NCBI RefSeq assembly: GCF_002895945.1
Contig: NZ_NPZB01000002.1
Span: forward strand, 372,001 to 436,000
Source of the DNA: Solilutibacter silvestris
Lineage (GTDB): Bacteria > Pseudomonadota > Gammaproteobacteria > Xanthomonadales > Xanthomonadaceae
DNA: 64,000 bases
Direction of reading: 5' to 3'
The stretch's first letter is position 1; every line of letters starts with the position of its first letter. The position numbers and the translations under genes are program-made. The notes under the pieces were generated by a model. That model was not told the origin of the DNA. It was given only the letters and a program-made list of their open reading frames with translations, and made no database searches. Below are positions 50,900-61,141 of this stretch, piece after piece.

Positions 50900-51169
50900 T
50901 CAGGCGGCCTTGAGGGCCTTGATGCGGTCGTTCAGGCGGCTCTTGTGACGCGCAGCCTTGTTCTTGTGGATCAGGCCACGGCTGGCGAAACGGTCGAGCA
51001 GCGGCTGGGCCGATGCGAACGCGCTGGTAGCGCCTTCGGCGTCATTGGAGTGCAACGCCTTGAGCACCTTCTTGACGGCAGTGCGGAGCATGGAGCGCTG
51101 GCTGTTGTTGCGAGCGTTGCGGACGACGGTCTGCTTGGCGCGCTTCTTGGCGGACTTGATGTTGGCCAC
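50900..51169 (-). CDS. rpsT: 30S ribosomal protein S20
   Basis: An 89-aa helical, basic protein, full length. It has [13 protein letters not shown] at the start, then [16 protein letters not shown] and [19 protein letters not shown]. It binds the 5' and 3' minor domains of 16S rRNA. It is divergent from murJ, with 110 bp between starts, an arrangement shared with many gammaproteobacteria. Confidence 0.98.
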   Translation of the reverse strand: MANIKSAKKRAKQTVVRNARNNSQRSMLRTAVKKVLKALHSNDAEGATSAFASAQPLLDRFASRGLIHKNKAARHKSRLNDRIKALKAA

Positions 51170-51279
51170 GATGTAACCCTGAAAATCGGTCTGAAAAGAC
51201 GGGAAGTATTGATGTCGCGGAATGCGAGACCAAAAAGTATGGCAGGCCCATTCACCCCAGTCAAGTCAAGGGGCCGGGC

Positions 51280-52908
51280 ATGAGCGGGGAACCGGCGGCA
51301 AAACCCCGCCAGCGCAGCATGGCCCGTGGGATCCTGTCGTTCGGCAGCATGACCATGCTCAGCCGGATCTTCGGGCTGGTGCGCGACACCAGTTTCAATG
51401 CCGCGTTCGGCGCCGGGGCGATGACCGACGCCTTCTGGGTGGCGTTCCGCATTCCCAATTTCATGCGCCGCCTGTTCGCCGAAGGCTCGTTCTCGACCGC
51501 TTTCGTGCCGGTGTTCACCGAGATCAAGGAAAAACGCAGCCACGCCGACCTCAAGGCGTTGGTGGCGAGCACGGCCGGGACGCTGGGTGGCGTGCTGTTG
51601 ATCGTCACTGCGCTGGGCATGTTGCTGGCGCCGTGGTTCGCCGATGCCTTCTCCAACACCGTCAAGCCGGTTCCGGGCCAGCACGAACTCATCGTCCACC
51701 TGCTGTGGTGGACCTTCCCGTTCCTGCTATGCGTGTCGCTGACCGCGCTGGCGGCGGGCGCGCTCAACAGCTACCAGCGTTTCGGACTGCCGGCGCTGGC
51801 GCCGATCATCCTCAACATCTGCATGATCGCCGGAGCATGGTGGGGATCGAAGCTGGCGCAGCCGCCGATCATGGCGATGGGCTGGGCGGTGTTCGCCGCC
51901 GGCATCCTGCAACTGCTGTTCCTGATGCCGGCGCTGGCCAAGCTTGACTTGCTGTCGATGCCGCGCTGGGGCTGGAACCAGCCCGATGTGCGCAAGGTGA
52001 TGCGCCTGATGGGGCCGACGCTGATCGGTTCGTCGGTGGCGCAGATCAACCTGTTGTTCGATACCTTCGTCGCTGCCAAATTGGCGCCCGGTTCGCAGAG
52101 TTGGCTGTCGGCGGCCGATCGTTTCCTCGAACTGCCGCTGGGCGTGTTCGGCATCGCGCTCGGCACGGTGATCCTGCCGACGCTGGCGCGCCACCACGTC
52201 AACACCGACCGCGTCGGGTTCTCAAAATCGCTGGACTGGGGCCTGCGTTCGACCCTGATGATCATCGTCCCGGCGATGCTTGGCTTGATGCTGCTGTCGG
52301 TGCCGCTGGTCGCGACGATCTTCCAGCACGGCAAGTTCGATGCGTTCGCGACGCGGATGGCGGCGCTGTCGGTATTCGGCCTCAGCTTCGGCCTGCCGGC
52401 ATTCGCGCTGGTGAAGACGGTGCTGCCGGCGTTCTATGCACGACAGGACACGCGCACGCCGATGCGCGCCGGCATCACCGCATTGATTGCCAACATGGTG
52501 TTCACCGCGTTGTTGCTGGCGCTGCTCTACGTGAGGTTGCCGGCGTCGGCGAAAACCGGCGGCTTGGCGGAAACGCTGGCGACGCACCCGGGGCTGCACT
52601 TCGCGCTGGGCCTTGCCAGTGCGCTGTCGAGTTATCTCAACCTGATTCTGCTATGGCGCTGGCTGGTCAAGGCGGGCGTCTACGACGCCCAGCCGGGCTG
52701 GAAATCCTTCCTGTGGCGTGTCGGCATCGCCAATGTCGCGATGGCAGCGTTTCTGTTGGCTGGCCTGCATTTCGCGCCCGATTTCACCCTTGCGCCGGCG
52801 TTGGATCGGATCGTCTGGCTCGGGCTGCTGGTCGCAGGCGGCGGCGCGATCTACGGCGCGTCGATGCTGGCACTGGGCTTCCGTCCGTCCCATTTCCGCG
52901 AGCACTGA
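51280..52908 (+). CDS. murJ: lipid II flippase MurJ
   Basis: A 542-aa membrane protein with about 14 membrane segments. MurJ motifs seen: SFGSMTMLSRIFGLVRDTSFNAAFG at the N-terminus (TM1 with the essential Arg), AFWVAFRIPNFMRRLFAEGSFSTAFVP, and AADRFLELPLGVFGIALGT in the second half. It moves lipid-linked peptidoglycan precursors to the periplasmic side. It is followed by ribF after 70 bp. Confidence 0.96.
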   Translation: MSGEPAAKPRQRSMARGILSFGSMTMLSRIFGLVRDTSFNAAFGAGAMTDAFWVAFRIPNFMRRLFAEGSFSTAFVPVFTEIKEKRSHADLKALVASTAGTLGGVLLIVTALGMLLAPWFADAFSNTVKPVPGQHELIVHLLWWTFPFLLCVSLTALAAGALNSYQRFGLPALAPIILNICMIAGAWWGSKLAQPPIMAMGWAVFAAGILQLLFLMPALAKLDLLSMPRWGWNQPDVRKVMRLMGPTLIGSSVAQINLLFDTFVAAKLAPGSQSWLSAADRFLELPLGVFGIALGTVILPTLARHHVNTDRVGFSKSLDWGLRSTLMIIVPAMLGLMLLSVPLVATIFQHGKFDAFATRMAALSVFGLSFGLPAFALVKTVLPAFYARQDTRTPMRAGITALIANMVFTALLLALLYVRLPASAKTGGLAETLATHPGLHFALGLASALSSYLNLILLWRWLVKAGVYDAQPGWKSFLWRVGIANVAMAAFLLAGLHFAPDFTLAPALDRIVWLGLLVAGGGAIYGASMLALGFRPSHFREH

Positions 52909-52927
52909 GTCCGACGTGAGCGGCCGC

Positions 52928-52973
52928 TATACTTGCGAATCCCCGAAAAATGCTTCGCCCGCCGTCGCGGGCG
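52928..52973 (+). promoter_or_regulatory. ribF leader: candidate -10 and hairpin near the start codon
   Basis: TATACT (52928-52933) is a good -10 with only a poor -35 upstream. A perfect 7-bp hairpin (CGCCCGC-CGTC-GCGGGCG, 52956-52973) ends 5 bases before the ribF ATG and would cover the place where a ribosome-binding site should be. No FMN riboswitch is seen. Confidence 0.5.
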
Positions 52974-52978
52974 CCCAC

Positions 52979-53956
52979 ATGCTGCGACTGTTCCGCGACA
53001 TCGATGGCCCGGCCGTAAGCCCGCAAGGTTGCGTGGCCTGCGTCGGTGCGTTCGATGGGCTGCATCTCGGCCATCGCGCCTTGATCGAACGCACGGTGGA
53101 GCGCGCACGCGCACTCGGCCTGCCGGCGGCGGTGGTGTGTTTCGAACCGTTGCCACGCGAATTCTTCTCGCCCGCCGATCCGCCGCCGCGATTGATGTTG
53201 CCCGGCGCGCGCTTGCGCATGCTGGACACGATGGGCGTCGATATCGTCGGGCAATTGCGTTTCAACGCGCGGCTGACGCAACTGGACGCCATCGAATTCA
53301 TCGATCGCATCCTGGTCGATCGCCTGCACGCGCGCGAAGTATTGGTCGGTCCCGATTTCCGTTTCGGGCGCGGTCGTGGTGGCGATTTGGCGGTGCTGCA
53401 CGATCGCGGTGCGCAGGCCGGCTTCGTCGCCGAAGCCATCGCGCCGATGACATTGGCAGGCGAACGCGTGTCGAGTTCGGCGATCCGTGCGGCACTCGCG
53501 GTTGGCGATTTCGCCACGGCGACGCGCTTGCTTGGTCGCCCGTACACCATCGGCGGGCGCGTGGTGCGCGGCAAGCAACTCGGGCGCACGCTGGGGTTTC
53601 CCACCGCCAATCTGCGCTTCGACAAGAAGCCGGCATTGCAGGGCATCTACGCCACCTGGGTGCATGGTGTCGGCGGTCGCCCCTGGCCTTCGGTGTCGAG
53701 CTTCGGCACGCGGCCGACGGTGGATGGCGTGGAGCCGCTGCTGGAAGCGCATCTGTTCGATTGGAACAGCCATTCGGCTGTTGAAAGCGACGATGGCGAC
53801 CTTTACGGCAAATACATCGAAGTGGAATTCGTCGCCAAGCTGCGTGACGAGGAAAAATTCGAAAGCCTGGATGCGCTGACCGCGCAAATGCAGCGCGATG
53901 CAGCCAGCGCGCGTACCCTGTTGCAGCAGTCGTCGACGACGCCTGCATTGAAGTGA
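52979..53956 (+). CDS. ribF: bifunctional riboflavin kinase / FAD synthetase
   Basis: A 325-aa enzyme making FMN and FAD. The N-terminal adenylyltransferase has [15 protein letters not shown] (about 21-35), [15 protein letters not shown] and VSSSAIR. The C-terminal flavokinase has [26 protein letters not shown] and the catalytic region LFDWNSH / [21 protein letters not shown]. The ATG of [10 protein letters not shown] is the family start; an in-frame GTG at 52916 would add 21 residues. It heads ribF-ileS-lspA-ispH. Confidence 0.96.
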   Translation: MLRLFRDIDGPAVSPQGCVACVGAFDGLHLGHRALIERTVERARALGLPAAVVCFEPLPREFFSPADPPPRLMLPGARLRMLDTMGVDIVGQLRFNARLTQLDAIEFIDRILVDRLHAREVLVGPDFRFGRGRGGDLAVLHDRGAQAGFVAEAIAPMTLAGERVSSSAIRAALAVGDFATATRLLGRPYTIGGRVVRGKQLGRTLGFPTANLRFDKKPALQGIYATWVHGVGGRPWPSVSSFGTRPTVDGVEPLLEAHLFDWNSHSAVESDDGDLYGKYIEVEFVAKLRDEEKFESLDALTAQMQRDAASARTLLQQSSTTPALK

Positions 53957-53966
53957 AGACGAGACG

Positions 53967-56804
53967 ATGAGCGACAACGAACACCGCTACAAATCCACGA
54001 TCCTGCTGCCGGCGACGGATTTCCCGATGCGCGGCGACTTGCCCAAGCGTGAGCCGCTGATGCTGGCGCGCTGGGAGCAGGAAGGTCTCTATCACCAGCT
54101 GCGCGAAGCCGCGAAAGATCGCCCGCGTTTCTTCCTACACGATGGTCCGCCGTATGCCAACGGCGCGATCCATCTCGGGCACGCGGTCAACAAGGTGCTG
54201 AAGGACATCATCGTCAAGTCGAAGTCGCTGGCCGGTTTCGATGCGCCCTACATCCCGGGTTGGGATTGCCACGGCCTGCCGATCGAAATCGCCATCGAGA
54301 AGAAATTCGGCAAGGTCGGCGTCAAGCTTGATGCCGTCGAATTCCGGCAGAAATGCCGCGAATACGCGCTGAGCCAGATCGACATCCAACGCAACGATTT
54401 CAAGCGCCTCGGCATTCTTGGCGATTGGGACAATCCGTATCGCACCCTCGACTTCAAGTATGAAGCCGACGAAATCCGCGCGCTCGCGAAGGTCGTGGCA
54501 AACGGCCACCTCGCGCGCGGCGTGAAGCCGGTGCACTGGTGCTTCGATTGCGGATCGGCGCTGGCCGAAGCCGAGATCGAATACGCCGATCGCACTTCGC
54601 CGGCGATCGACGTCGCTTACAGCGCGCGCGATCCCAAGGCATTGGCCGCATTGTTCGGCGCCGAGTTGCCGGAAGGCGTCGAAGTCGCGGTGCCGATCTG
54701 GACCACCACGCCGTGGACGTTGCCGGCATCGCTGGCGGTGTCGCTCGGTCCGGACATCGAATACGCGTTGGTGGAAGGCCCGCGCCACGAGGGTCGCCGT
54801 CGCTGGCTGGTGCTGGCCTCGGCGTTGGCGGAGAAGGCGCTCAATCGCTACGGGGTGCTCGAAGTGGTGGCGCACGGCCACGCCCGCGGCAGCCAGCTCG
54901 AAAACGAATTGTTGCAGCATCCGTTCTATGCCGAGCGCGAAATCCCGATCCTCGTCGGCGATCACGTCTCGGACGAAGACGGCACCGGCGCGGTGCACAC
55001 GGCGCCCGGCCACGGCCAGGAGGACTACCAGGTCTCGCTGAAATACGGCTTGATGGATCGCTACACGCTGGCGCAACTCAATCCCGTTGATGGTCGCGGC
55101 GTCTATCTGCCGTCGACGCCGCCGTTCGGCGACATCCAGCTCGCCGGCCTGCATATCTGGAAGGCCAATGACGTGATCGTCGAAGGCCTGCGCGGCAACG
55201 GCACGCTGCTCGCCTACGCGCCGCTCAAGCACAGTTATCCGCATTGCTGGCGCCACAAGACGCCGATCGTGTTCCGCGCCACGCCGCAGTGGTTCATCTC
55301 GATGGATCAGGCGAATTTGCGTCGTGATGCGCTGGCGTCGATCCCCGGCGTGAAGTGGTATCCCGAGTGGGGCGAAGCGCGCATCGCCGGCATGATCGAG
55401 AACCGTCCCGATTGGACGATCTCGCGCCAGCGCACCTGGGGCGTGCCGATCGCGCTGTTCATCCATCGCGAAACCGGCGAGCCGCATCCGCGCAGCGTCG
55501 AGCTGATGGAGCAGGTCGCGCAGCGGGTGGAGCAGGGCGGTGTCGATGCCTGGTACGCGCTTGATGCCGCCGATTTGCTCGGCGATGAAGCCGCGCACTA
55601 CGACAAGGTCCGCGACATCCTCGACGTCTGGTTCGATTCCGGCGTCAGCAGCCAGTGCGTGGTCAAGGCGCGCGGTTACGAACTGCCGGTCGATCTCTAT
55701 CTTGAAGGTTCCGACCAGCATCGCGGCTGGTTCCAGTCGTCGCTGTTGGCGGCGATCGCCATCGACAAGGCGGCGCCGTATCGCGAAGTGTTGACCCATG
55801 GTTTCACCGTCGACGAGCACGGTCGCAAGATGTCGAAGTCGCTCGGCAACGGGATCGAACCGCAGGAGATCATCAAGACGCTGGGCGCCGACATCCTGCG
55901 CCTGTGGATCGCTTCCGCCGACTACAGCAACGAGATGTCGTTGTCGCAGGAAATCCTCAAGCGCACCGCCGACGCCTATCGCCGCATCCGCAACACCGCG
56001 CGCTTCCTGCTCGGCAATTTGAGCGGCTTCGATCCGGCGAAGAACGCAGTTGCGCTCGACGAGATGGTCGCGCTCGATCGCTGGGCGGTGCATCGCGCGG
56101 CGCAGGTGCAGGCGCAGATCACCGCGGCGTACGCCCGCTACGATTTTGCGGAAGTGGTGCAGCTGCTGATGAACTTCTGCAGCATCGATCTCGGTTCGCT
56201 CTATCTCGACGTCACCAAGGATCGCCTGTACACCATGCAGGAAGATTCGCGTGGTCGTCGCAGCGCGCAGACCGCGATGCATCACATCGCCGAAGCGCTG
56301 GCGCGCTGGCTGGCGCCGATCCTGTCGTTCACCGCCGAGGAAATCTGGTCGCAGCTGCCCGGCCCGCACGCGCACAGTGTGCAAATGGCGACCTGGTACG
56401 AAGGGCTGGCCGAACTCCCGGCGCACGCTACGCCGACCGCCGACCAGTTCGACGCGCTACTGCAATTGCGCGAACAGGTGGCGAAGGCGCTGGAACCGAT
56501 GCGCGCCGCCGGCGAAATCGGCGCGGCACTGGAAGCCGAACTGGTATTGAGCGTGGATGAAACCATGCACACATGGCTGGCGCCGATGACCGATGAATTG
56601 CGCTTCTTCTTCATCAGCGGCGATGTCACGGTGCAGAGTGGCGGGAAGGTGTCATCGGTGTTGGCGACGAAAACCACCAAGCCGAAGTGCGTGCGCTGCT
56701 GGCAGCACCGTGGCGACATCGGCACGAATCCCGAACATCCGGAACTGTGCGGTCGTTGCATCGAGAATGTCGATGGTGCCGGCGAAACCCGGAGATTCTT
56801 CTGA
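53967..56804 (+). CDS. ileS: isoleucyl-tRNA synthetase
   Basis: A 945-aa class I synthetase. HIGH is GAIHLGH (about residue 68) and KMSKS is in [11 protein letters not shown] (about 617). The CP1 editing domain runs in between (about 190-420, with [11 protein letters not shown] and [17 protein letters not shown]). The C-terminal zinc finger is CVRCW...CGRC (about 911-933). All catalytic and editing motifs are intact. Stop and lspA start overlap by one base (TGATG). Confidence 0.98.
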   Translation: MSDNEHRYKSTILLPATDFPMRGDLPKREPLMLARWEQEGLYHQLREAAKDRPRFFLHDGPPYANGAIHLGHAVNKVLKDIIVKSKSLAGFDAPYIPGWDCHGLPIEIAIEKKFGKVGVKLDAVEFRQKCREYALSQIDIQRNDFKRLGILGDWDNPYRTLDFKYEADEIRALAKVVANGHLARGVKPVHWCFDCGSALAEAEIEYADRTSPAIDVAYSARDPKALAALFGAELPEGVEVAVPIWTTTPWTLPASLAVSLGPDIEYALVEGPRHEGRRRWLVLASALAEKALNRYGVLEVVAHGHARGSQLENELLQHPFYAEREIPILVGDHVSDEDGTGAVHTAPGHGQEDYQVSLKYGLMDRYTLAQLNPVDGRGVYLPSTPPFGDIQLAGLHIWKANDVIVEGLRGNGTLLAYAPLKHSYPHCWRHKTPIVFRATPQWFISMDQANLRRDALASIPGVKWYPEWGEARIAGMIENRPDWTISRQRTWGVPIALFIHRETGEPHPRSVELMEQVAQRVEQGGVDAWYALDAADLLGDEAAHYDKVRDILDVWFDSGVSSQCVVKARGYELPVDLYLEGSDQHRGWFQSSLLAAIAIDKAAPYREVLTHGFTVDEHGRKMSKSLGNGIEPQEIIKTLGADILRLWIASADYSNEMSLSQEILKRTADAYRRIRNTARFLLGNLSGFDPAKNAVALDEMVALDRWAVHRAAQVQAQITAAYARYDFAEVVQLLMNFCSIDLGSLYLDVTKDRLYTMQEDSRGRRSAQTAMHHIAEALARWLAPILSFTAEEIWSQLPGPHAHSVQMATWYEGLAELPAHATPTADQFDALLQLREQVAKALEPMRAAGEIGAALEAELVLSVDETMHTWLAPMTDELRFFFISGDVTVQSGGKVSSVLATKTTKPKCVRCWQHRGDIGTNPEHPELCGRCIENVDGAGETRRFF

Positions 56805-57307
56805 TGAAGTTCGCCAAACCAAATGCGTTGCCGTGGTTGCTGGTGTCGGCGCTGGTGGTCGTGCTCGACCAATGGAGCAAAGCGTGGGTGCTGCGCAGCC
56901 TGCCGGAATTCACCGATGTCACGGTGATTCCCGGTTTCTGGAACTGGTATCGCACCTACAACACCGGCGCCGCCTTCAGCTTCCTCGCCAACAGCGGCGG
57001 CTGGCAGATCTGGCTGTTCAGCGCGCTCGCCGCGATCATCAGCGCGGCGTTGACCTATGCACTGATCGGCACGCCGCGACGCGAGTGGAAGACGGCGCTG
57101 CCGTACGCACTGGTGATCGGCGGTGCCATCGGCAATGTGATCGATCGCATCCTGCACGGCCACGTCATCGACTTCATCAAGTGGTACGTCGGCGACCACG
57201 TGTGGCCGGCATTCAATCTCGCCGATTCAGCCATTGTCGGTGGTGCGGCTGGCATCATCCTGTTTGGACTGCTCGGCGGTTCATCCCGCAAGGACAAGAC
57301 GCCGTAA
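56804..57307 (+). CDS. lspA: lipoprotein signal peptidase (signal peptidase II)
   Basis: A 167-aa inner-membrane aspartic protease with four membrane segments. The conserved boxes are [35 protein letters not shown] (first catalytic Asp) and [11 protein letters not shown] (second catalytic Asp). It cleaves prolipoproteins such as those encoded at 122, 679, 1910 and 33968. In E. coli an fkpB gene lies between lspA and ispH; it is absent here. Confidence 0.97.
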   Translation: MKFAKPNALPWLLVSALVVVLDQWSKAWVLRSLPEFTDVTVIPGFWNWYRTYNTGAAFSFLANSGGWQIWLFSALAAIISAALTYALIGTPRREWKTALPYALVIGGAIGNVIDRILHGHVIDFIKWYVGDHVWPAFNLADSAIVGGAAGIILFGLLGGSSRKDKTP

Positions 57308-57309
57308 CG

Positions 57310-58260
57310 ATGGACATCCTGCTCGCCAATCCACGTGGATTCTGCGCCGGCGTCGATCGCGCCATCGAGATCGTCAAGCGCGCGATCGAAACACTGGGCG
57401 CGCCGATCTACGTTCGCCACGAAGTCGTGCACAACAAATTCGTGGTCGATGACCTGAAGCAGCGCGGCGCGATCTTCGTCGAGGAACTGGACGAAGTGCC
57501 CGATGGCGCGACGGTGATCTTCTCCGCGCATGGCGTGTCCAAGGCGGTGCGCGAGGAAGCCGACCGCCGCGGATTGAAGGTGTTCGACGCCACCTGCCCG
57601 CTGGTGACGAAAGTGCATCTGGAAGTCGCGCGCCATTGCCGTTCCGGACGCGACATGATCCTGATCGGCCACGCTGGTCATCCCGAGGTGGAAGGCACGA
57701 TGGGGCAATGGCATGCCAATGGCGGCGGCGGACACATCCACTTGGTCGAGGACATCGACGACGCGCGCGCGATCTTGATCACGCAGCCCGACAACCTCGC
57801 CTACACCACGCAGACCACGCTGTCGGTGGACGATACCCGCGACATCATCGCCACCTTGCGCGAGCGCTTCCCGGCCATGCAGGGGCCACGCAACGACGAC
57901 ATCTGCTACGCCACCCAGAATCGCCAGGATGCGGTGCGCGACCTGACGCAGGAATGTGATCTGGTGCTGGTGGTGGGATCGCCCAACAGCTCCAATTCCA
58001 ATCGCCTGCGCGAGCTGGCGGAGCGCGAAGGCGTCGAGGCTTACCTGATCGACGATGCCGGCGAGATCGATCCGGCGTGGCTGCAAGGCAAGCATCGCAT
58101 CGGCGTGACCGCCGGCGCCTCGGCCCCGGACGTGCTGGTGCAGGGCGTGCTGGCGCGCCTGCGCGAACTCGGTGGCAGTGGCGTGCGCGAGCTCTCGGGC
58201 GAGCCCGAGGACATGGTGTTCGCGCTGCCCAAGGAACTGCGCCTGCGCCTGGTAGATTGA
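57310..58260 (+). CDS. ispH: 4-hydroxy-3-methylbut-2-enyl diphosphate reductase
   Basis: A 316-aa Fe-S enzyme, last step of the MEP isoprenoid pathway, giving IPP and DMAPP. The cluster Cys are in RGFCAGV (C12), DATCPLV (about 96) and ICYATQNRQ (about 198). Substrate residues lie in [20 protein letters not shown] and [12 protein letters not shown]. It starts 2 bp after the lspA stop and ends the operon just before tRNA-Thr. Confidence 0.98.
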   Translation: MDILLANPRGFCAGVDRAIEIVKRAIETLGAPIYVRHEVVHNKFVVDDLKQRGAIFVEELDEVPDGATVIFSAHGVSKAVREEADRRGLKVFDATCPLVTKVHLEVARHCRSGRDMILIGHAGHPEVEGTMGQWHANGGGGHIHLVEDIDDARAILITQPDNLAYTTQTTLSVDDTRDIIATLRERFPAMQGPRNDDICYATQNRQDAVRDLTQECDLVLVVGSPNSSNSNRLRELAEREGVEAYLIDDAGEIDPAWLQGKHRIGVTAGASAPDVLVQGVLARLRELGGSGVRELSGEPEDMVFALPKELRLRLVD

Positions 58261-58270
58261 GCGGCCATAA

Positions 58271-58299
58271 TTGACCAGATCGGCTCCGGCCCGTACGAT
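58271..58299 (+). promoter_or_regulatory. sigma70 promoter of tRNA-Thr
   Basis: TTGACC and TACGAT are separated by exactly 17 bp, with the mature tRNA starting 10 bp after the -10. Confidence 0.8.
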
Positions 58300-58309
58300 A
58301 TCCGGCCAA

Positions 58310-58385
58310 GCCGGAATAGCTCAGTTGGTAGAGCGGCGCATTCGTAATGCGTAGGTCGTAGGTTCGATTCCTATTTCCGGCACCA
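58310..58385 (+). tRNA. tRNA-Thr (anticodon CGU)
   Basis: A 76-nt cloverleaf with encoded CCA. The acceptor is GCCGGAA/TTCCGGC, the D-arm AGCTCAGTTGGTAGAGC, the anticodon loop TTCGTAA between GCGCA and TGCGT, and the T-loop TTCGATT. It reads ACG codons. Confidence 0.97.
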
Positions 58386-58422
58386 GTTCCATCCTTCAAA
58401 TCCACAGGCAGGGAATCCATAC

Positions 58423-58689
58423 ATGGATCCGATCTCGCTCGAGGATCTGGCGCTGCTGGACGTCCTCCACAGGATCGATCAACGGATCGAGTTGACCCAT
58501 GGCGACTGCGAAATCCGCCAGCGCATGGTTGAAAGCGGCTTGATCGAAGACGACGAGTTTGGCTTGCGTCTGACCACCGCAGGGATAGAATTGTGCAAAT
58601 CCCTGCAGCATCGGGTGGCGGCGGATGCCCAGGCCGAGAAAGTGCTGCAACAGCGCGCGCAAGCCACGGCATCCCCGGATAGTGTTTAA
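58423..58689 (+). CDS. small hypothetical protein, winged-helix-like
   Basis: An 88-aa acidic protein without signal or membrane segment. The sequence DLALLDVLHRIDQ, then IRQRMVESGLIEDDE, then FGLRLTTAGIELCKSL looks like a helix-turn-helix followed by a small beta wing (residues about 5-62). A Gln/Ala tail follows. The family is not recognised. It lies 37 bp past tRNA-Thr, may be read from the same transcript, and is followed by a terminator. Confidence 0.7.
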   Translation: MDPISLEDLALLDVLHRIDQRIELTHGDCEIRQRMVESGLIEDDEFGLRLTTAGIELCKSLQHRVAADAQAEKVLQQRAQATASPDSV

Positions 58690-58738
58690 TGGGGTGAGGG
58701 CGCAAGCCTGATCCGTACCACTTTCGCTTTCTAACACC

Positions 58739-58765
58739 CCCCTCGGAAACGAGGGGTTCTTTTTG
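58739..58765 (+). terminator. terminator after the small protein gene
   Basis: A 7-bp stem CCCCTCG / CGAGGGG with a GAAA tetraloop and TTCTTTTT. Confidence 0.9.
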
Positions 58766-58875
58766 CCTGGAATTTGCCGATCCCCTCGGCAACGGGATTC
58801 TTCAGCCTGGCGTTTGGCGATCTCGCGCCATGCGACCACAAGCCGGATACTGGCGGCATCCCCACGGAGTCCGTC

Positions 58876-60264
58876 ATGGCATCGCCGAGTCCTCGCAAGC
58901 GCACCGCCTATGTTTGCACCAGTTGCGGCGCCGACTACCCGAAATGGCAGGGCCAGTGCGAAGCTTGCGGCGCCTGGAACACCTTGTCCGAGATCGCATT
59001 GGATGCTGCTGCGGCCACGAGCGCGGCGCCGGCGCGTCGCGGCAGTTGGGCGGGGAAGATCGATGCCGCGAAGATCACGCCGCTTGTGGACGTGCAGCAA
59101 TCGGAAATCCAGCGCGCCTCGACCGGCATCGGCGAGTTCGATCGCGTGCTCGGTGGCGGTTTGGTGGAAGGTGCGGTGGTGCTGATCGGCGGCGATCCCG
59201 GCATCGGCAAATCGACGTTGTTGTTGCAGGCACTGGGGGAGATGAGCGGGCGATCGCGCGGCCTGTACGTCACCGGCGAGGAATCGCTTGCCCAGGTCGC
59301 GGGCCGTGCGTTGCGGCTCGGTCTGTCGCTGGATGGCCTCGAAGCGCTGGCTGAAACCTGCGTCGAACGCATTCTCGAACAAGCCGCAGTGGCGCGGCCG
59401 GGCTTCATCATCGCCGACTCGATCCAGACCTTGTGGACGGACACGCTGACTGCCGCGCCGGGATCGGTAAGCCAGGTACGCGAGTCCGCGGCGCGACTGG
59501 TGCGTTATGCCAAGGAAACCGGCACCGCGGTGTTCCTGGTCGGACATGTCACCAAGGAAGGCGGCATCGCCGGACCGCGCGTGCTCGAGCACATGGTCGA
59601 TGCCGTGCTGTATTTCGAGGGTGATTCTGGATCGCGCTTTCGCGTGCTGCGCGCGTTCAAGAACCGCTTCGGCGCGGTGAACGAACTCGGTGTGTTCGCG
59701 ATGGGCGACAAGGGCCTGCGCGAAGTACCCAATCCGTCCGCGATCTTCCTGTCCGGCGGCAGTGCCCGCCAGCCCGGCAGTTGCGTGATGGTGACGCGCG
59801 AAGGCACGCGCCCGTTGCTGGTGGAAGTGCAGGCGCTGGTCGATGGCTCGCCGCTGTCGAATCCGCGTCGCGTCGCCGTCGGTCTCGAAGGCAATCGCCT
59901 GGCGATGTTGCTGGCGGTGTTGCATCGCCACGGCGGCGTGCTGACGTCGGACCAGGACGTGTTCGTCAATGTCGTCGGCGGCATCCGCGTGCAGGAAACC
60001 GCAGCCGATCTGCCGGTGTTGCTTGCGGTGCTGTCATCGCTGCGCAACCAGCCGTTGGCGGAGAAAACCATCGCGTTCGGCGAGGTTGGATTGTCGGGGG
60101 AGATCCGTCCCGTGCCCAATGGCGAGGAACGCCTGAAGGAAGCGGCGACGCATGGCTTCAAGCGCGCGATCGTGCCCAAGGCGAACGCGCCAAAGGCCGG
60201 CACGTACAAGGGCATGGAAGTGATCGCGGTCGAACGCCTGGCGGACGCGCTGGAAGCGGCCTGA
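58876..60264 (+). CDS. radA: DNA repair protein RadA (Sms)
   Basis: A 462-aa DnaB-like helicase acting in recombination-intermediate processing. The zinc finger is C-T-S-C...C-E-A-C (about 14-31). The RecA-like core has GGDPGIGKST (Walker A, about 109-118) and the RadA-specific KNRFG (about 261-265). A C-terminal Lon-protease-like domain (about 300-462, DLPVLLAVLSSL, FGEVGLSGEIRPV) completes it. The full-length family architecture is present. Confidence 0.97.
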   Translation: MASPSPRKRTAYVCTSCGADYPKWQGQCEACGAWNTLSEIALDAAAATSAAPARRGSWAGKIDAAKITPLVDVQQSEIQRASTGIGEFDRVLGGGLVEGAVVLIGGDPGIGKSTLLLQALGEMSGRSRGLYVTGEESLAQVAGRALRLGLSLDGLEALAETCVERILEQAAVARPGFIIADSIQTLWTDTLTAAPGSVSQVRESAARLVRYAKETGTAVFLVGHVTKEGGIAGPRVLEHMVDAVLYFEGDSGSRFRVLRAFKNRFGAVNELGVFAMGDKGLREVPNPSAIFLSGGSARQPGSCVMVTREGTRPLLVEVQALVDGSPLSNPRRVAVGLEGNRLAMLLAVLHRHGGVLTSDQDVFVNVVGGIRVQETAADLPVLLAVLSSLRNQPLAEKTIAFGEVGLSGEIRPVPNGEERLKEAATHGFKRAIVPKANAPKAGTYKGMEVIAVERLADALEAA

Positions 60265-60336
60265 AAACGCCGCTGGCTTGTCGCGCCCGCTGGCGGGTGC
60301 TATTCATTCCGCGAAGCATTCGGGCGAGGAATGACG

Positions 60337-60927
60337 ATGCAATCACCGCAAGTGGATCCGCAACTGTTCAACCATATCCGCGTGTTGATTTCGCTGGTCG
60401 CCGGCATGGGCCTGACGCGCCTGCTGACCGGCGTGGCCCGGATCATCCAGCATCCGGGGAAAAAGAAGGTCTATTGGGTGCATCTTGGCTGGGCCTTGTG
60501 GATGTTCCTCGCCCTGATCAATTTCTGGTGGTGGGAATTCCGGCTCGCGCAATTGCATGACTGGAAGTTCGTCTATTACGTCTTCCTGATCGTCTATGCG
60601 ACGGTCTATTTCCTGCTGTGCGCATTGCTGTTTCCGGACAATCTCGATGAGTACGCGGGATATCGCGACTATTTCATGTCACGGCGCGCCTGGATTTTTG
60701 GTGCCCTGGCGACATTGTTCGTGCTGGATCTCGGCGACACGCTGATCAAGGGCGCCGGATATTTCGCGGCGTACGGGATCGAATATCCGTTACGCGCCGC
60801 CATCCACGTCGCGCTGTGCCTGATGGCGATGCGCAGCGCCAATCCGCGTTTCCAGGCCGCATCCGTCATCCTGGCGCTGGCCTATCAGGCGTCATGGATC
60901 CTGCGCCACTTCGAAACATTCCAGTAG
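60337..60927 (+). CDS. small integral membrane protein, function unknown
   Basis: A 196-aa protein with about five to six hydrophobic segments: about 12-32 (HIRVLISLVAGMGLTRLLTG), 47-65, 75-100, 115-130, 145-162 and 170-185. Trp/Tyr-rich interface stretches (FWWWEF, FVYYVFLIVYATVYFLLC) stand out. No family was recognised. GAGGA fits an ATG at 60337 better than the ATG at 60331. It follows radA by 72 bp and could be transcribed with it. Bases 60928-61141 hold no gene. Confidence 0.78.
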   Translation: MQSPQVDPQLFNHIRVLISLVAGMGLTRLLTGVARIIQHPGKKKVYWVHLGWALWMFLALINFWWWEFRLAQLHDWKFVYYVFLIVYATVYFLLCALLFPDNLDEYAGYRDYFMSRRAWIFGALATLFVLDLGDTLIKGAGYFAAYGIEYPLRAAIHVALCLMAMRSANPRFQAASVILALAYQASWILRHFETFQ

Positions 60928-61056
60928 CGTAGCGAGCGCGGATTGAAGCCCCTGCGCGGGTCCTCCGGGCAGGCTGAAAGCCCCATTCAGAAAATTCCCC
61001 GCCCGAATGTGACGGGCATCATTAATTGTTCATGTTTGTGATAGGGTGATGAAGGT

Positions 61057-61077
61057 CGCAGTCGAAGCGTGACTGCG
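61057..61077 (+). other. hairpin upstream of the hoxX-like gene
   Basis: A 7-bp inverted repeat CGCAGTC / GACTGCG with a seven-base spacer, 64 bp before the ATG. It has no T-tract and could be an operator or leader structure. Confidence 0.35.
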
Positions 61078-61141
61078 GCAGATCGGCGTTGTGGAACAAG
61101 TCACCAGTTTCCAGTCAATCAATCACTCAAGGGGTACGGTC

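Noticed and set aside
52916..52978. GTG start for ribF 63 bp upstream
   Set aside because: It would precede the candidate -10 element and adds residues (SGRYTCESPKNAS...) with no counterpart in RibF proteins.
54135..56426. A 763-codon open frame on the minus strand across ileS
   Set aside because: It is the antisense shadow of a fully conserved ileS; its translation is Arg/His/Asp-rich low-complexity sequence with no recognisable domain. Such frames are common at high GC.
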